From positions 1,565,292 through 1,570,557 of the forward strand of contig CP070771.1 of the NCBI GenBank assembly GCA_020345785.1: DNA of 5,266 nucleotides, written 5' to 3'. Under the pieces are notes generated by a model. It ran no database searches. It saw nothing but the letters and a program-made list of their open reading frames with translations, and had not been told where the DNA came from. This DNA is from Desulfobacterales bacterium (lineage in GTDB: Bacteria > Desulfobacterota > Desulfobacteria > Desulfobacterales > JAFDCJ01). Shown piece by piece: positions 1-5,097 of this stretch (positions are counted from its first letter, which is position 1; every line of letters starts with the position of its first letter). A program made the position numbers and the translations under genes.

Positions 1-323
1 CCATTCGAATCTGTAAAGACAATGTCATAGCCATTGGCATCGGTCACCTGCCCGCCGTTTGTCGTGGTTTTTAAATCAGCGTTTGTTATGCTGACCAGCA
101 CCGGGAAGTCGGAAAGGTCAGAGGAACCACTGACCTTGGTACTATCGACGCTGATCTTTTTGACAGCGACATAGCCGGCAAGGGCAGAAACCCCGCCTAC
201 CTTCGTGTGATCGACGGTGATCTTTTTTTTGTACTGATACTGCGCCTGGGCAACCGAACCGAAGGCGAATGAGGCGATAGCCGCAACTAATATAATCTTC
301 AGCAGCTTGCAGAGTTTTTTCAC
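1..323 (-). CDS. Secreted DUF2341-domain protein, N-terminal part (cut by window edge)
   Basis: The 107 complete codons seen begin at a GTG start. An in-frame TAA lies just upstream, and the nearby ATG reads straight into a stop (ATG AAA TAG), so GTG is the only usable start. GGAG lies 8 nt before it. Residues 1-27 form a Sec-type signal peptide: KKLCKLLK, then a hydrophobic run, then a likely AQA cleavage site. From about residue 55 the sequence matches the start of DUF2341: KKISVDSTKVSG, DFPVLVSI (72-79), then NGGQVTDANGYDIVFTDSN (89-107). DUF2341 occurs in exported proteins, often beside LamG-like or other binding domains; its biochemical role is not established. Residues 33-43 (KKITVDHTKVG) look like an extra copy of 55-65, shifted 22 residues (66 bp). 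The gene sits downstream of a minor pilin operon and behind its own sigma-54 promoter, so a surface or pilus-linked adhesin is a plausible guess only. The family call is firm; the rest of the protein is not visible. Confidence 0.8.
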   Translation of the reverse strand, partial: MKKLCKLLKIILVAAIASFAFGSVAQAQYQYKKKITVDHTKVGGVSALAGYVAVKKISVDSTKVSGSSDLSDFPVLVSITNADLKTTTNGGQVTDANGYDIVFTDSN

Positions 324-343
324 TATTTCATCTCCTATACGTT

Positions 344-470
344 ATTCCCAGGCGGCTGAGATTGCCATATTAGAGTCGGCCTAAAGGTGTGCTGTCCGAT
401 CACGCAATGGCGCACGGCTTTCGGCACTAGGTTCACGTTAAAGGTGTATTTTCGATGAATACCTGGGAAT
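344..470 (-). promoter_or_regulatory. Structured 5' leader of the DUF2341 gene, closed by a 9-bp stem
   Basis: On the transcribed strand ATTCCCAGG (470-462) is perfectly complementary to CCTGGGAAT (352-344), enclosing 109 nt. The 3' arm ends about 8 nt before the GGAGA ribosome binding site (335-331), as in a cis-regulatory RNA domain. Inside, GCCAT (411-407) can pair with ATGGC (368-364). The 9-mer ACACCTTTA occurs twice on this strand (447-439 and 390-382). I could not match the interior to a known riboswitch class; it lacks the conserved core of the c-di-GMP-I (GEMM) aptamer. The pairing is seen directly; function as a riboswitch or protein-binding leader is inference. Confidence 0.4.
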
Positions 471-499
471 TTTGTCTTTTTTTAAAGTTATCTTTAGGC

Positions 500-517
500 T
501 TGCAAGATGAATGCCAA
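500..517 (-). promoter_or_regulatory. Sigma-54 (RpoN) -24/-12 promoter for the DUF2341 gene
   Basis: The minus strand reads TTGGCATTCATCTTGCAA. It matches the RpoN consensus TGGCAC-N5-TTGCW with exact spacing: the GG of the -24 box, the GC of the -12 box and the flanking TT and A are all present; only the sixth base of the -24 box (T for C) departs. The start point would fall near 491, giving a leader of about 168 nt before the GTG at 323. Sigma-54 promoters need an enhancer-binding protein; the inverted repeat at 580-617, roughly 90-125 nt upstream of the start point, is in the right range for one. Confidence 0.7.
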
Positions 518-579
518 TTTGAATGGGGAGCGGGTCGATCAACCGAATGGTGCTTTATTGGCGGATATTATTTAAAATA

Positions 580-617
580 GCGGTCGCGACCCCACGCCGG
601 AAATATTCCGGGACCGC
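580..617. repeat. Nested inverted repeat, possible enhancer site or terminator
   Basis: Outer arms GCGGTC (580-585) and GACCGC (612-617) enclose a perfect hairpin CCGGAA-ATA-TTCCGG (597-611). The left side also holds a perfect 10-bp palindrome, GGTCGCGACC (582-591). On the minus strand the structure is followed only by TATTTTAAAT, not a proper T-run, so a Rho-independent terminator for the gene ending at 770 is possible but weak. Its position about 90-125 nt upstream of the predicted sigma-54 start site also fits an activator site. A REP-like intergenic element is a third option that genome-wide copies would reveal. Confidence 0.5.
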
Positions 618-660
618 GTACGGCATTAAAAAAGTTTATAAAAAGCTTTGAGGGCTAGGG

Positions 661-751
661 GATTGAGGAATTGAGAAATTGGGGAATTGGGGGATGAATA
701 ATTGAATATTTTCGATTGAATATTCAATTTGCAATCTTCAATTTTCAATTT
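661..751. repeat. Composite short tandem array: AATTGRGR octads, palindrome, TCAATTT heptads
   Basis: On the plus strand four 8-bp units run in register from 661 to 692: GATTGAGG, AATTGAGA, AATTGGGG, AATTGGGG. Two decayed units follow (GATGAATA, ATTGAATA; 693-708). A perfect 14-bp palindrome ATTGAATATTCAAT lies at 715-728. Four 7-bp units follow from 724: TCAATTT, GCAATCT, TCAATTT, TCAATTT (to 751). The two arrays share a CAATT/AATTG core in opposite orientation around the palindrome. The whole sits 18 bp past the stop of the small secreted protein gene. No coding potential is seen; it resembles the short intergenic repeats dispersed in some bacterial genomes. Confidence 0.7.
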
Positions 752-769
752 TCCACCAGGCGGATACGG

Positions 770-1144
770 TTAGGGTTTACCCTTCTTGATCAGCCACAGG
801 GAAATAATTTCCTGTTCTGAATTGGTTAGATAGCCCACGAGATCCCCTTCACCGAAATCTCCGCTTGAGGCTACTACGCTGATTCGCGTCGCGTAGGTTG
901 CTGATGGAGAAATTCTTAACAACGCATCATCGATCACCACCTCTTCGGCTGTGATCCGATTAACATACCCATATCCGTCAAATCCTTTGGGAAAATGTTC
1001 GGGCAGGATCCATTCCCCTTTAACTCTTCTTTCTGAGCCGCTCACACTGGCCGGGACGCAGATTCCGACAACCATTAGAGCCAATCCGATAGCTGCTAAA
1101 ATCTGCTTGATCTTGTGATGGCCGCCCCTCTTGTTATTTTTCAT
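770..1144 (-). CDS. Small secreted protein of unknown function in the minor pilin cluster
   Basis: This 124-residue protein starts at the second of two in-frame ATGs. AGGAG lies 11 nt upstream of the ATG at 1144, while the ATG at 1165 (7 residues longer) has no ribosome binding site. Residues 1-13 are basic, 14-34 hydrophobic, with likely signal peptidase I cleavage near G36, so the mature part should be periplasmic or external. The cysteine at 29 is not in a lipobox. The mature domain opens GEWILPEHFPKGFDGYG (43-59), then shows alternating strand-like segments (VVIDDALLRIS, GDLVGYLTN, EIISLWLIKK), suggesting a small all-beta or OB-like fold similar in style to DUF5666 proteins; that comparison is weak. 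It follows pilX in the same direction, 153 nt away, so a role in pilus assembly or as a tip accessory is inferred from context. I cannot name the family. Confidence 0.75.
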   Translation of the reverse strand: MKNNKRGGHHKIKQILAAIGLALMVVGICVPASVSGSERRVKGEWILPEHFPKGFDGYGYVNRITAEEVVIDDALLRISPSATYATRISVVASSGDFGEGDLVGYLTNSEQEIISLWLIKKGKP

Positions 1145-1209
1145 ATCCCCAACTGCTCCTTTCATATGACGTCGATTTAATGGATAATGGTTTTTTAGCC
1201 GGGCACTGC

Positions 1210-1297
1210 TTACGTTTCAATCTCAACTTCTTTCCAAGGCAAATAAACTTGCAGCTCATAATCCGGGGTCCCTGAAAAGTTGATGAACGCGCCGTGT
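1210..1297 (-). other. Open frame after pilX: possible out-of-frame PilX C-terminus
   Basis: Directly after the pilX stop, another frame reads KHGAFINFSGTPDYELQVYL followed by PWKEVEIET and a TAA at 1212-1210. The junction is a run of five Ts followed by AAA on the minus strand (1304-1297). Without one T, PilX would run on from its final AF into these 29 residues and total 191 residues. The same frame is closed upstream by a TAA within pilX, so alone it could begin only at a TTG, without a convincing ribosome binding site. PilX proteins often end near a motif like the IRIGYRTAF seen here, so 162 residues may be the normal length. Chance, remnant, programmed shift and sequencing indel all remain open. 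Confidence 0.3.
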
Positions 1298-1786
1298 TTA
1301 AAAAGCCGTCCGGTAGCCAATTCTTATCTCAGCCGCACCTCTTTTCTCGCTACGACCGTAAATTGAGATATCATGTATCTTGGATTTGCTTACGTCCAAG
1401 GAACTGCCGGCAGAAACACCTTCGTAACACGCTACATACGAGGCATCCGCATCAATAGTGGATGATTGTGGCTGAGTTGCTTTGCTGCCCGCCCAGTAAT
1501 CACCAATGGTGGCTGCGTTGAGGTTACCGGGTGTCAGCTCCATCCATGAAGGACCGCTGCTCGCAGTGACCGGATTATTGTCCAGCCAATCGGCAGCTTC
1601 CATGGCCGCCCCTTCTGCCAGGTAGAAATTACGTTGATAGATGAAATCTGCGCTGGCAATCTCCAACTCGGTGTTGGCGTTATAGATTGAAGCCAGGCCG
1701 ACGATGGTCAGCAATGTCAGCACCATCAGGGTAAAAACGATTACGGAGCCTTCTTCATTCATAAACAGGGAAAATTTTTTACTCAT
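1298..1786 (-). CDS. pilX: PilX-like minor pilin / pilus assembly protein
   Basis: This 162-residue protein has the PilX N-terminal layout: a short polar leader with EEG at 11-13, a hydrophobic helix VIVFTLMVLTLLTIVGLASI (15-34), then a polar amphipathic stretch with NANTELEIASADFIYQRNFYLAEGAA (36-61), matching the PilX_N pattern of an ageing prepilin helix ending in AEGA. As usual for PilX, there is no glutamate at +5 after the presumed G13/S14 cleavage site. AAAGGA lies 11 nt before the ATG. PilX is a low-abundance inner-membrane pseudopilin that helps prime type IV pilus fibres together with FimT, PilV and PilW. It follows pilW by 105 nt. The stop lies in a T-rich run next to an open frame that could extend the protein (1210-1297). 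Confidence 0.85.
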   Translation of the reverse strand: MSKKFSLFMNEEGSVIVFTLMVLTLLTIVGLASIYNANTELEIASADFIYQRNFYLAEGAAMEAADWLDNNPVTASSGPSWMELTPGNLNAATIGDYWAGSKATQPQSSTIDADASYVACYEGVSAGSSLDVSKSKIHDISIYGRSEKRGAAEIRIGYRTAF

Positions 1787-1891
1787 GATTGAGTTGTCCT
1801 TTACTATTTCTCTATACGACCGCTCCGATTTATCTCTTTTCTGCGGTTTTAATGCCCAGGCGCAATTTGTATCTTCTTTGATAAAGCGCCA

Positions 1892-2527
1892 TCACAGACC
1901 GAGGTTGCGGCATTTTACCTCGGTGGAATATGTTCGAGCCACGGTTTGGTTTTTGCCCGCCGGTTCCCGGACAGTTATTGAAATCACCACCGTGCGAATA
2001 TCGTCAAGATTGCTTGCCGGTACCGGATTGCCCAGATCGCTTCCGCTCTCATCCAGATAGGTAAACGTAAGACCCGGACCGTTCGCAATGTCCAAATTTT
2101 CTACTAATGGAATCGCATCGAGGCTGGACTGCAGCTCATCACCATTGAGGAAATAACTGATGGTCTCAGCAGGGCCTGGAATGCCTCCACTCAGGTCGAA
2201 ATCTGCTGAAAAGGTGATGCTGGACGAAGTTGCAACCGAGATACCGAAATTACCGGTTCCTGCCGCATCAAGTCCGGCCATCCGGATGCTTTGGGCCATA
2301 AAATCAACCCCGGCCCGGACGACTTGTTGCACATCGGCGGCAACATTTTGCTTGGTGTATGAACTATTGTAGGTGGTAAATAGACTCACAACCGCCACGA
2401 GCACAATCAACGAGACGGCCAATGCCACCATCAGTTCAACCAGGGTAAATCCCCATGGTTCGGTTGCGCCGGGGTTCGGCATCCTTTTAAATTTTGAAAA
2501 GATATCTTTGAGGCTCTTGGGGTCCAT
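1892..2527 (-). CDS. pilW: PilW-like minor pilin (type IV prepilin)
   Basis: This 211-residue prepilin has a 26-residue leader and a class III signal GFTLVELMVALAVSLIVLVA, with prepilin peptidase cleavage expected between G26 and F27 and glutamate at +5 (E31). The hydrophobic helix runs to about residue 48, then LFTTYNSSYTKQNVAADVQQ and a globular beta-rich part. DDIRTVVISITVRE near the C-terminus (about 183-196) is typical of PilW-family proteins. With PilV and PilX it forms the pilus-priming complex in the inner membrane. The start is separated from the pilV stop by a single extra stop codon (TAATAG-ATG), and its AAGGA ribosome binding site lies inside the last pilV codons, so translation is probably coupled. 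Fold and motif are clear; the exact subfamily name relies on gene order. Confidence 0.9.
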   Translation of the reverse strand: MDPKSLKDIFSKFKRMPNPGATEPWGFTLVELMVALAVSLIVLVAVVSLFTTYNSSYTKQNVAADVQQVVRAGVDFMAQSIRMAGLDAAGTGNFGISVATSSSITFSADFDLSGGIPGPAETISYFLNGDELQSSLDAIPLVENLDIANGPGLTFTYLDESGSDLGNPVPASNLDDIRTVVISITVREPAGKNQTVARTYSTEVKCRNLGL

Positions 2528-2530
2528 CTA

Positions 2531-2956
2531 TTACGATCCTTTGACCAGTGTTTTCAAAACCACGCTTCGATTTTGGCCACTACGCTTCCACCTGACGGTC
2601 ACTTGGATTTGCCAGGCGCTGCCGCTACTATCGACTTTGCATTCACGCGTATAAATGCCGCCCGGCATTCCCTGGCTATCAATATTGTATTCAGTTGGAT
2701 CATCGACCCCTGAGAAAGTGCCTGCGTCCGCTTCACGTTTCTTTTCCTCTATCTTGGACCGGGCCAGCATGGTGGCCTGGGTAAGGATATTGCCACCGGT
2801 ATTGTTTCGAGTTGTGGACAGTACCAGCGTCCCTACCGCCAGAATACCGATCGAGAATATCGCCATGGCGATCAGTATCTCTATCAATGTAAAGCCCTGG
2901 TTGGTACCGGGTAAAACGGGTTGCCATTTAAATTTTTTCATCGGTATGCGCCGCAT
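2531..2956 (-). CDS. pilV: PilV-like minor pilin (type IV pilus modification protein)
   Basis: This 141-residue prepilin has a leader of 21 residues ending QG, then FTLIEILIAMAIFSIGILAV (22-41), with cleavage expected at G21/F22 and glutamate at +5 (E26). The AIFSIGILAV stretch followed by an LARSKIEEKKREAD segment is characteristic of PilV/GspI-type pseudopilins. The C-terminal half carries the beta strand WQIQVTVRWKRSGQNRSVVL expected for this family. The ATG at 2956 is preferred, with AGGAAT/AGG upstream; an in-frame ATG five codons later has only a weak site. It begins 11 nt after the fimT stop and ends 3 nt before pilW, so it is an internal gene of the operon. Confidence 0.9.
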   Translation of the reverse strand: MRRIPMKKFKWQPVLPGTNQGFTLIEILIAMAIFSIGILAVGTLVLSTTRNNTGGNILTQATMLARSKIEEKKREADAGTFSGVDDPTEYNIDSQGMPGGIYTRECKVDSSGSAWQIQVTVRWKRSGQNRSVVLKTLVKGS

Positions 2957-2967
2957 CAGTCGGATAC

Positions 2968-3444
2968 CTATTCCTGCCTTATTTGTCCGAGGGGATTGAT
3001 ACTGATTCGTCTCTGATCGCCGACTGAACTCTTCAAAACAAGCAGGCCGTTAGTAAGATCGCCGTTAGAGTTCTCATCACAACGCCCCCGGACTTCAAAC
3101 ACGGTCTTCAACTGGTTCATATCATCTGGATCAGCAGGAATCGTGCTTGCAGCCAGATCGATGACGACACCGGTGGGTAGTTGCCGGGAACGAACGATGG
3201 CCCCGGCGGTGTTGTATATTTCGTATCGATCGGCTTCAAACACGACTGCTACCTGATCATGATCGCGGATGGCTCTTGTTTTCGCCCACTGCAGATCTCC
3301 TCTAAGATTTTCAAAGGCTGCTTTGATTTTGCTCCGGTCACGCCAGCCGATCATATTGGGGACGGCAATTCCCGATATAATCGCGATGATGGCCATCACT
3401 ATTATGACCTCCCACAATGTGAATCCGGCATTGTTGCGCTTCAT
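2968..3444 (-). CDS. fimT: FimT/GspH-like minor pilin, first gene of the pilin operon
   Basis: The chosen ATG at 3444 gives 158 residues. It has AAGAGG five nt upstream, and it gives a normal short leader MKRNNAG; an ATG nine codons earlier lacks a ribosome binding site. Cleavage is expected at G7/F8 with GFTLWEVIIVMAIIAIISGI and glutamate at +5 (E12). The GspH/FimT domain follows: VPNMIGWRDRSKIKAAFENL, then LRGDLQWAKTRAIRDHDQVAVVF, the family's pattern of a helix followed by a strand, and ends with the typical RISINPLGQIR. FimT-type proteins are minor pilins that prime type IV pili, and FimT of some species binds DNA for uptake; nothing here shows DNA binding. It could equally be named a GspH-type pseudopilin. 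Confidence 0.85.
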   Translation of the reverse strand: MKRNNAGFTLWEVIIVMAIIAIISGIAVPNMIGWRDRSKIKAAFENLRGDLQWAKTRAIRDHDQVAVVFEADRYEIYNTAGAIVRSRQLPTGVVIDLAASTIPADPDDMNQLKTVFEVRGRCDENSNGDLTNGLLVLKSSVGDQRRISINPLGQIRQE

Positions 3445-3624
3445 TTCTACCTCTTGACTGTTGTTCCACATATTCGGGTCGGTCCCCTCCCGAGATACGA
3501 TTTCTGCGGCTGCGTGTGCCGCCTGCTCGCGTGAACGGTATCGGCTATGGATTTAAAGCTAAGAACTTTATCGGCATTTTTCTCAACATACTTTAACTTA
3601 AATTCAGCAGATTTTGACTCGATC
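3445..3624 (-). promoter_or_regulatory. Long 5' leader of the pilin operon with several hairpins
   Basis: From the predicted sigma-54 start near 3624 to the fimT ATG there are about 180 nt without a credible gene. On the transcribed strand three hairpins can be read: TAAAG/CTTTA early in the leader (around 3570-3554), GCGGC/GCCGC with a 7-nt loop (3522-3506), and TCGGG/CCCGA with a 10-nt loop (3493-3474), the last ending about 20 nt before the ribosome binding site. No known riboswitch is recognised. A reading frame starting at a TTG (3629-3447) crosses it but lacks a ribosome binding site and resembles no known protein. Confidence 0.35.
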
Positions 3625-3632
3625 TTCAAATG

Positions 3633-3650
3633 CTACAATTTCCGTGCCAA
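3633..3650 (-). promoter_or_regulatory. Sigma-54 (RpoN) -24/-12 promoter for fimT-pilV-pilW-pilX
   Basis: The minus strand reads TTGGCACGGAAATTGTAG. The -24 box TTGGCACG is a perfect consensus and the spacing to the -12 box is exact. The -12 box is TTGT instead of TTGC, a departure at one of the most conserved positions. Type IV pilin genes are classic RpoN targets controlled by the PilS-PilR two-component system in Pseudomonas and relatives, so the location just upstream of a pilin operon supports the call. An inverted repeat lies about 85 nt upstream of the predicted start point. Confidence 0.65.
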
Positions 3651-3703
3651 CATACCTATAAACATGAGGCTAATACGAATCCGAGTCCGGCTGAACAAAT
3701 TTG

Positions 3704-3719
3704 CAGATAGAACTATCTG
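3704..3719. repeat. Inverted repeat, candidate enhancer-binding site
   Basis: CAGATAG-AA-CTATCTG is a perfect inverted repeat with 7-bp arms and a 2-bp spacer. Its centre is about 87 nt upstream of the predicted sigma-54 start point, where activators such as PilR or other NtrC-family proteins usually bind. Arm size and spacing suit a dimeric regulator. The identity of the regulator is not visible here. Confidence 0.45.
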
Positions 3720-3743
3720 AAATAACCAAGTTTAGTTTACAAG

Positions 3744-3758
3744 TCGGTAATCAACCGA
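3744..3758. repeat. Second small inverted repeat upstream of the pilin promoter
   Basis: TCGGT-AATCA-ACCGA has 5-bp arms around a 5-bp loop, about 127 nt upstream of the predicted start point of the pilin operon. It differs in sequence from the repeat at 3704-3719. It could be another protein site or a weak hairpin; at this size chance is also possible. Confidence 0.25.
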
Positions 3759-3876
3759 TAAAGATGGGAAAGCAATGCGTGATGACTGGGACCAATTTGG
3801 ATACTAGGATCGGGATTAATTGAACATGTTCTATAATATTTTTTTTGAGAGTATTAAAATAATTTATAACGAAACA
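3759..3876. other. AT-rich spacer between the radical SAM gene and the pilin control region
   Basis: No gene is seen. The stretch just past the radical SAM stop is AT-rich and contains a plus-strand T8 run (about 3839-3846) and the 10-bp palindrome GAACATGTTC (3822-3831). No GC-rich stem followed by a T-run was found, so there is no convincing Rho-independent terminator for the upstream gene. Confidence 0.4.
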
Positions 3877-5097
3877 TCAGCTGCCAGCCGGCGATGAAGA
3901 CGGGGCATGCCATACCCCGGGTATGCGGGTATTGCAAAACTTGCAATGATTGCCCACCAGGTCATAGGTGGGGATGAAATATCCCTGGCGCTCGATCAGC
4001 AACTTTTTGCAGTTATGACAGTAGGTGTTGTTGCCCTCATGGCGGGGCACGTTACCGACATACGCATAATGAATCCCTTGCTGCATCGCTAATTCCCGAT
4101 AGCGGGTCAAGGTGGACACCGGGGTAGGGGGCAGACGATCCAATTTGTAGCGCGGAAAAAACCGCAGGAAGTGCAGCGGATAATCCGGGCCGATGTTTTC
4201 TAAAATCCAGCCGCACATGGCCTTGACCATGTCCTCGTCATCCGTATAGCTGGGCACTACCAGGTTGATCAACTCGAAATGCACGCCCTGCTCATGCAGG
4301 GTTTTAAAGGTGTTTAACACGGGCTTTAAACGACCGCCGTTAAGTTTACGGTAAATTCGGTCATCAAAAGACTTAATATTCAGCGTGGCCGCATCCAGCA
4401 CCTTGCACAACTCCAGCAGCGGTTTTGTATTGATGTAGGCATTGGACACCCACAGGTTGTATATGCCGGCTTCTCTGGCCAGGCGGGCGCTGTCGATCAT
4501 GTACTCAAAAAAAGTGATCGGCTCGGAGTAGGTGTAGGCGATCGACTGCGCGCGGGACTTTTGCGCTGCCGTTATCACGTCGGCCGGGAATAGCTCCCGG
4601 ATATAGGGTGCCACCTCATCCGGCTTGGCCTGGGAAATTTCCCAGTTCTGACAGTTCAGGCAGCGAAAATTGCAGCCGGTGGTGGCCAGGGAAAAGGCTT
4701 TGGTACGCGGTTTGAAATGGTAAAGCGGTTTTTTCTCGATGGGGTCGGTGTTCACCGAGCAGGGATTGCCATAGGCCAGGCTGTATAATTTGCCGTCCAT
4801 GTTAACTTTGGAGCGGCAGACACTGCGATCGCCCGGCGCCAGTGCGCAGCGGTTGGGGCAGATTCCGCAGACCACCTTATCGTTGTTTAGTTTCCTATAA
4901 AGAAACCCCTCGTGGGACCACTTCCAGAGCTTCTTCGGTGCATCGCCCTTGAAGACCTTGCCGCGAATGTCATCGACAATTGAGGCCTCTGAGAGATCAG
5001 GCCCAAAAGGACCAAAGCATTGGGAGGCGAAGGCGGTGGCGACACAGGCGGCGCTGCCGCAGATGAATTGTCGGCGAGATATTTTTATTTTTTTCAT
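3877..5097 (-). CDS. amrS: AmmeMemoRadiSam-system radical SAM enzyme with a Tat leader
   Basis: This 406-residue protein has the radical SAM cluster motif C142-NFR-C146-LN-C149 in the AmrS context TTGCNFRCLNCQNWEIS, preceded by DPIEKKPLYHFKP (118-130). Further AmrS hallmarks are SIAYTYSEPITFFEYMID (185-202), REAGIYNLWVSNAYI (208-222), LHFLRFFPRYKL (308-319), and YAYVGNVPRHEGNNTYCHNC (344-363). Extra cysteines that may bind a second cluster or zinc occur at 77, 80, 84 and 94, and as CHNC (360-363) and CKFC (385-388). The N-terminus carries a twin-arginine motif SRRQFI (7-12) and a hydrophobic stretch to about residue 25, which standard AmrS proteins lack. AmrS normally works beside AmrA (AMMECR1) and AmrB (Memo-like); neither is in this window. 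The reaction of the family is not well defined. GGAG lies 8 nt before the ATG. The family is clear; the gene symbol is by family resemblance. Confidence 0.88.
   Translation of the reverse strand: MKKIKISRRQFICGSAACVATAFASQCFGPFGPDLSEASIVDDIRGKVFKGDAPKKLWKWSHEGFLYRKLNNDKVVCGICPNRCALAPGDRSVCRSKVNMDGKLYSLAYGNPCSVNTDPIEKKPLYHFKPRTKAFSLATTGCNFRCLNCQNWEISQAKPDEVAPYIRELFPADVITAAQKSRAQSIAYTYSEPITFFEYMIDSARLAREAGIYNLWVSNAYINTKPLLELCKVLDAATLNIKSFDDRIYRKLNGGRLKPVLNTFKTLHEQGVHFELINLVVPSYTDDEDMVKAMCGWILENIGPDYPLHFLRFFPRYKLDRLPPTPVSTLTRYRELAMQQGIHYAYVGNVPRHEGNNTYCHNCKKLLIERQGYFIPTYDLVGNHCKFCNTRIPGVWHAPSSSPAGS

Noticed and set aside
344..470. c-di-GMP-I (GEMM) riboswitch in the DUF2341 leader
   Set aside because: GCCGAAAGCC and a closing stem looked suggestive, but the conserved GACGCAAAGCC-like core and the tetraloop-receptor arrangement could not be found.
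555..626. 23-residue ORF across the nested inverted repeat (MPYAVPEYFRRGV...)
   Set aside because: No ribosome binding site, and its sequence is dictated by the inverted repeat, so it is likely fortuitous.
1142..1165. Longer start (ATG at 1165) for the small secreted protein
   Set aside because: No ribosome binding site precedes it, and the AGGAG lies between the two ATGs, favouring 1144.
1704..2060. Plus-strand ORF opposite pilX and pilW, and similar ones opposite pilV, fimT and amrS
   Set aside because: They lie antisense to genes with clear family motifs, have no recognisable domains and start without ribosome binding sites.
3447..3629. 60-residue ORF upstream of fimT
   Set aside because: It starts at a TTG without a ribosome binding site, lies downstream of the sigma-54 element within the predicted leader, overlaps the fimT start and resembles no known protein.
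3822..3831. GAACATGTTC as a LexA (SOS) box
   Set aside because: The Gram-positive type SOS box has GAAC-N4-GTTC; here the spacer is only 2 bp, and no SOS gene is nearby.
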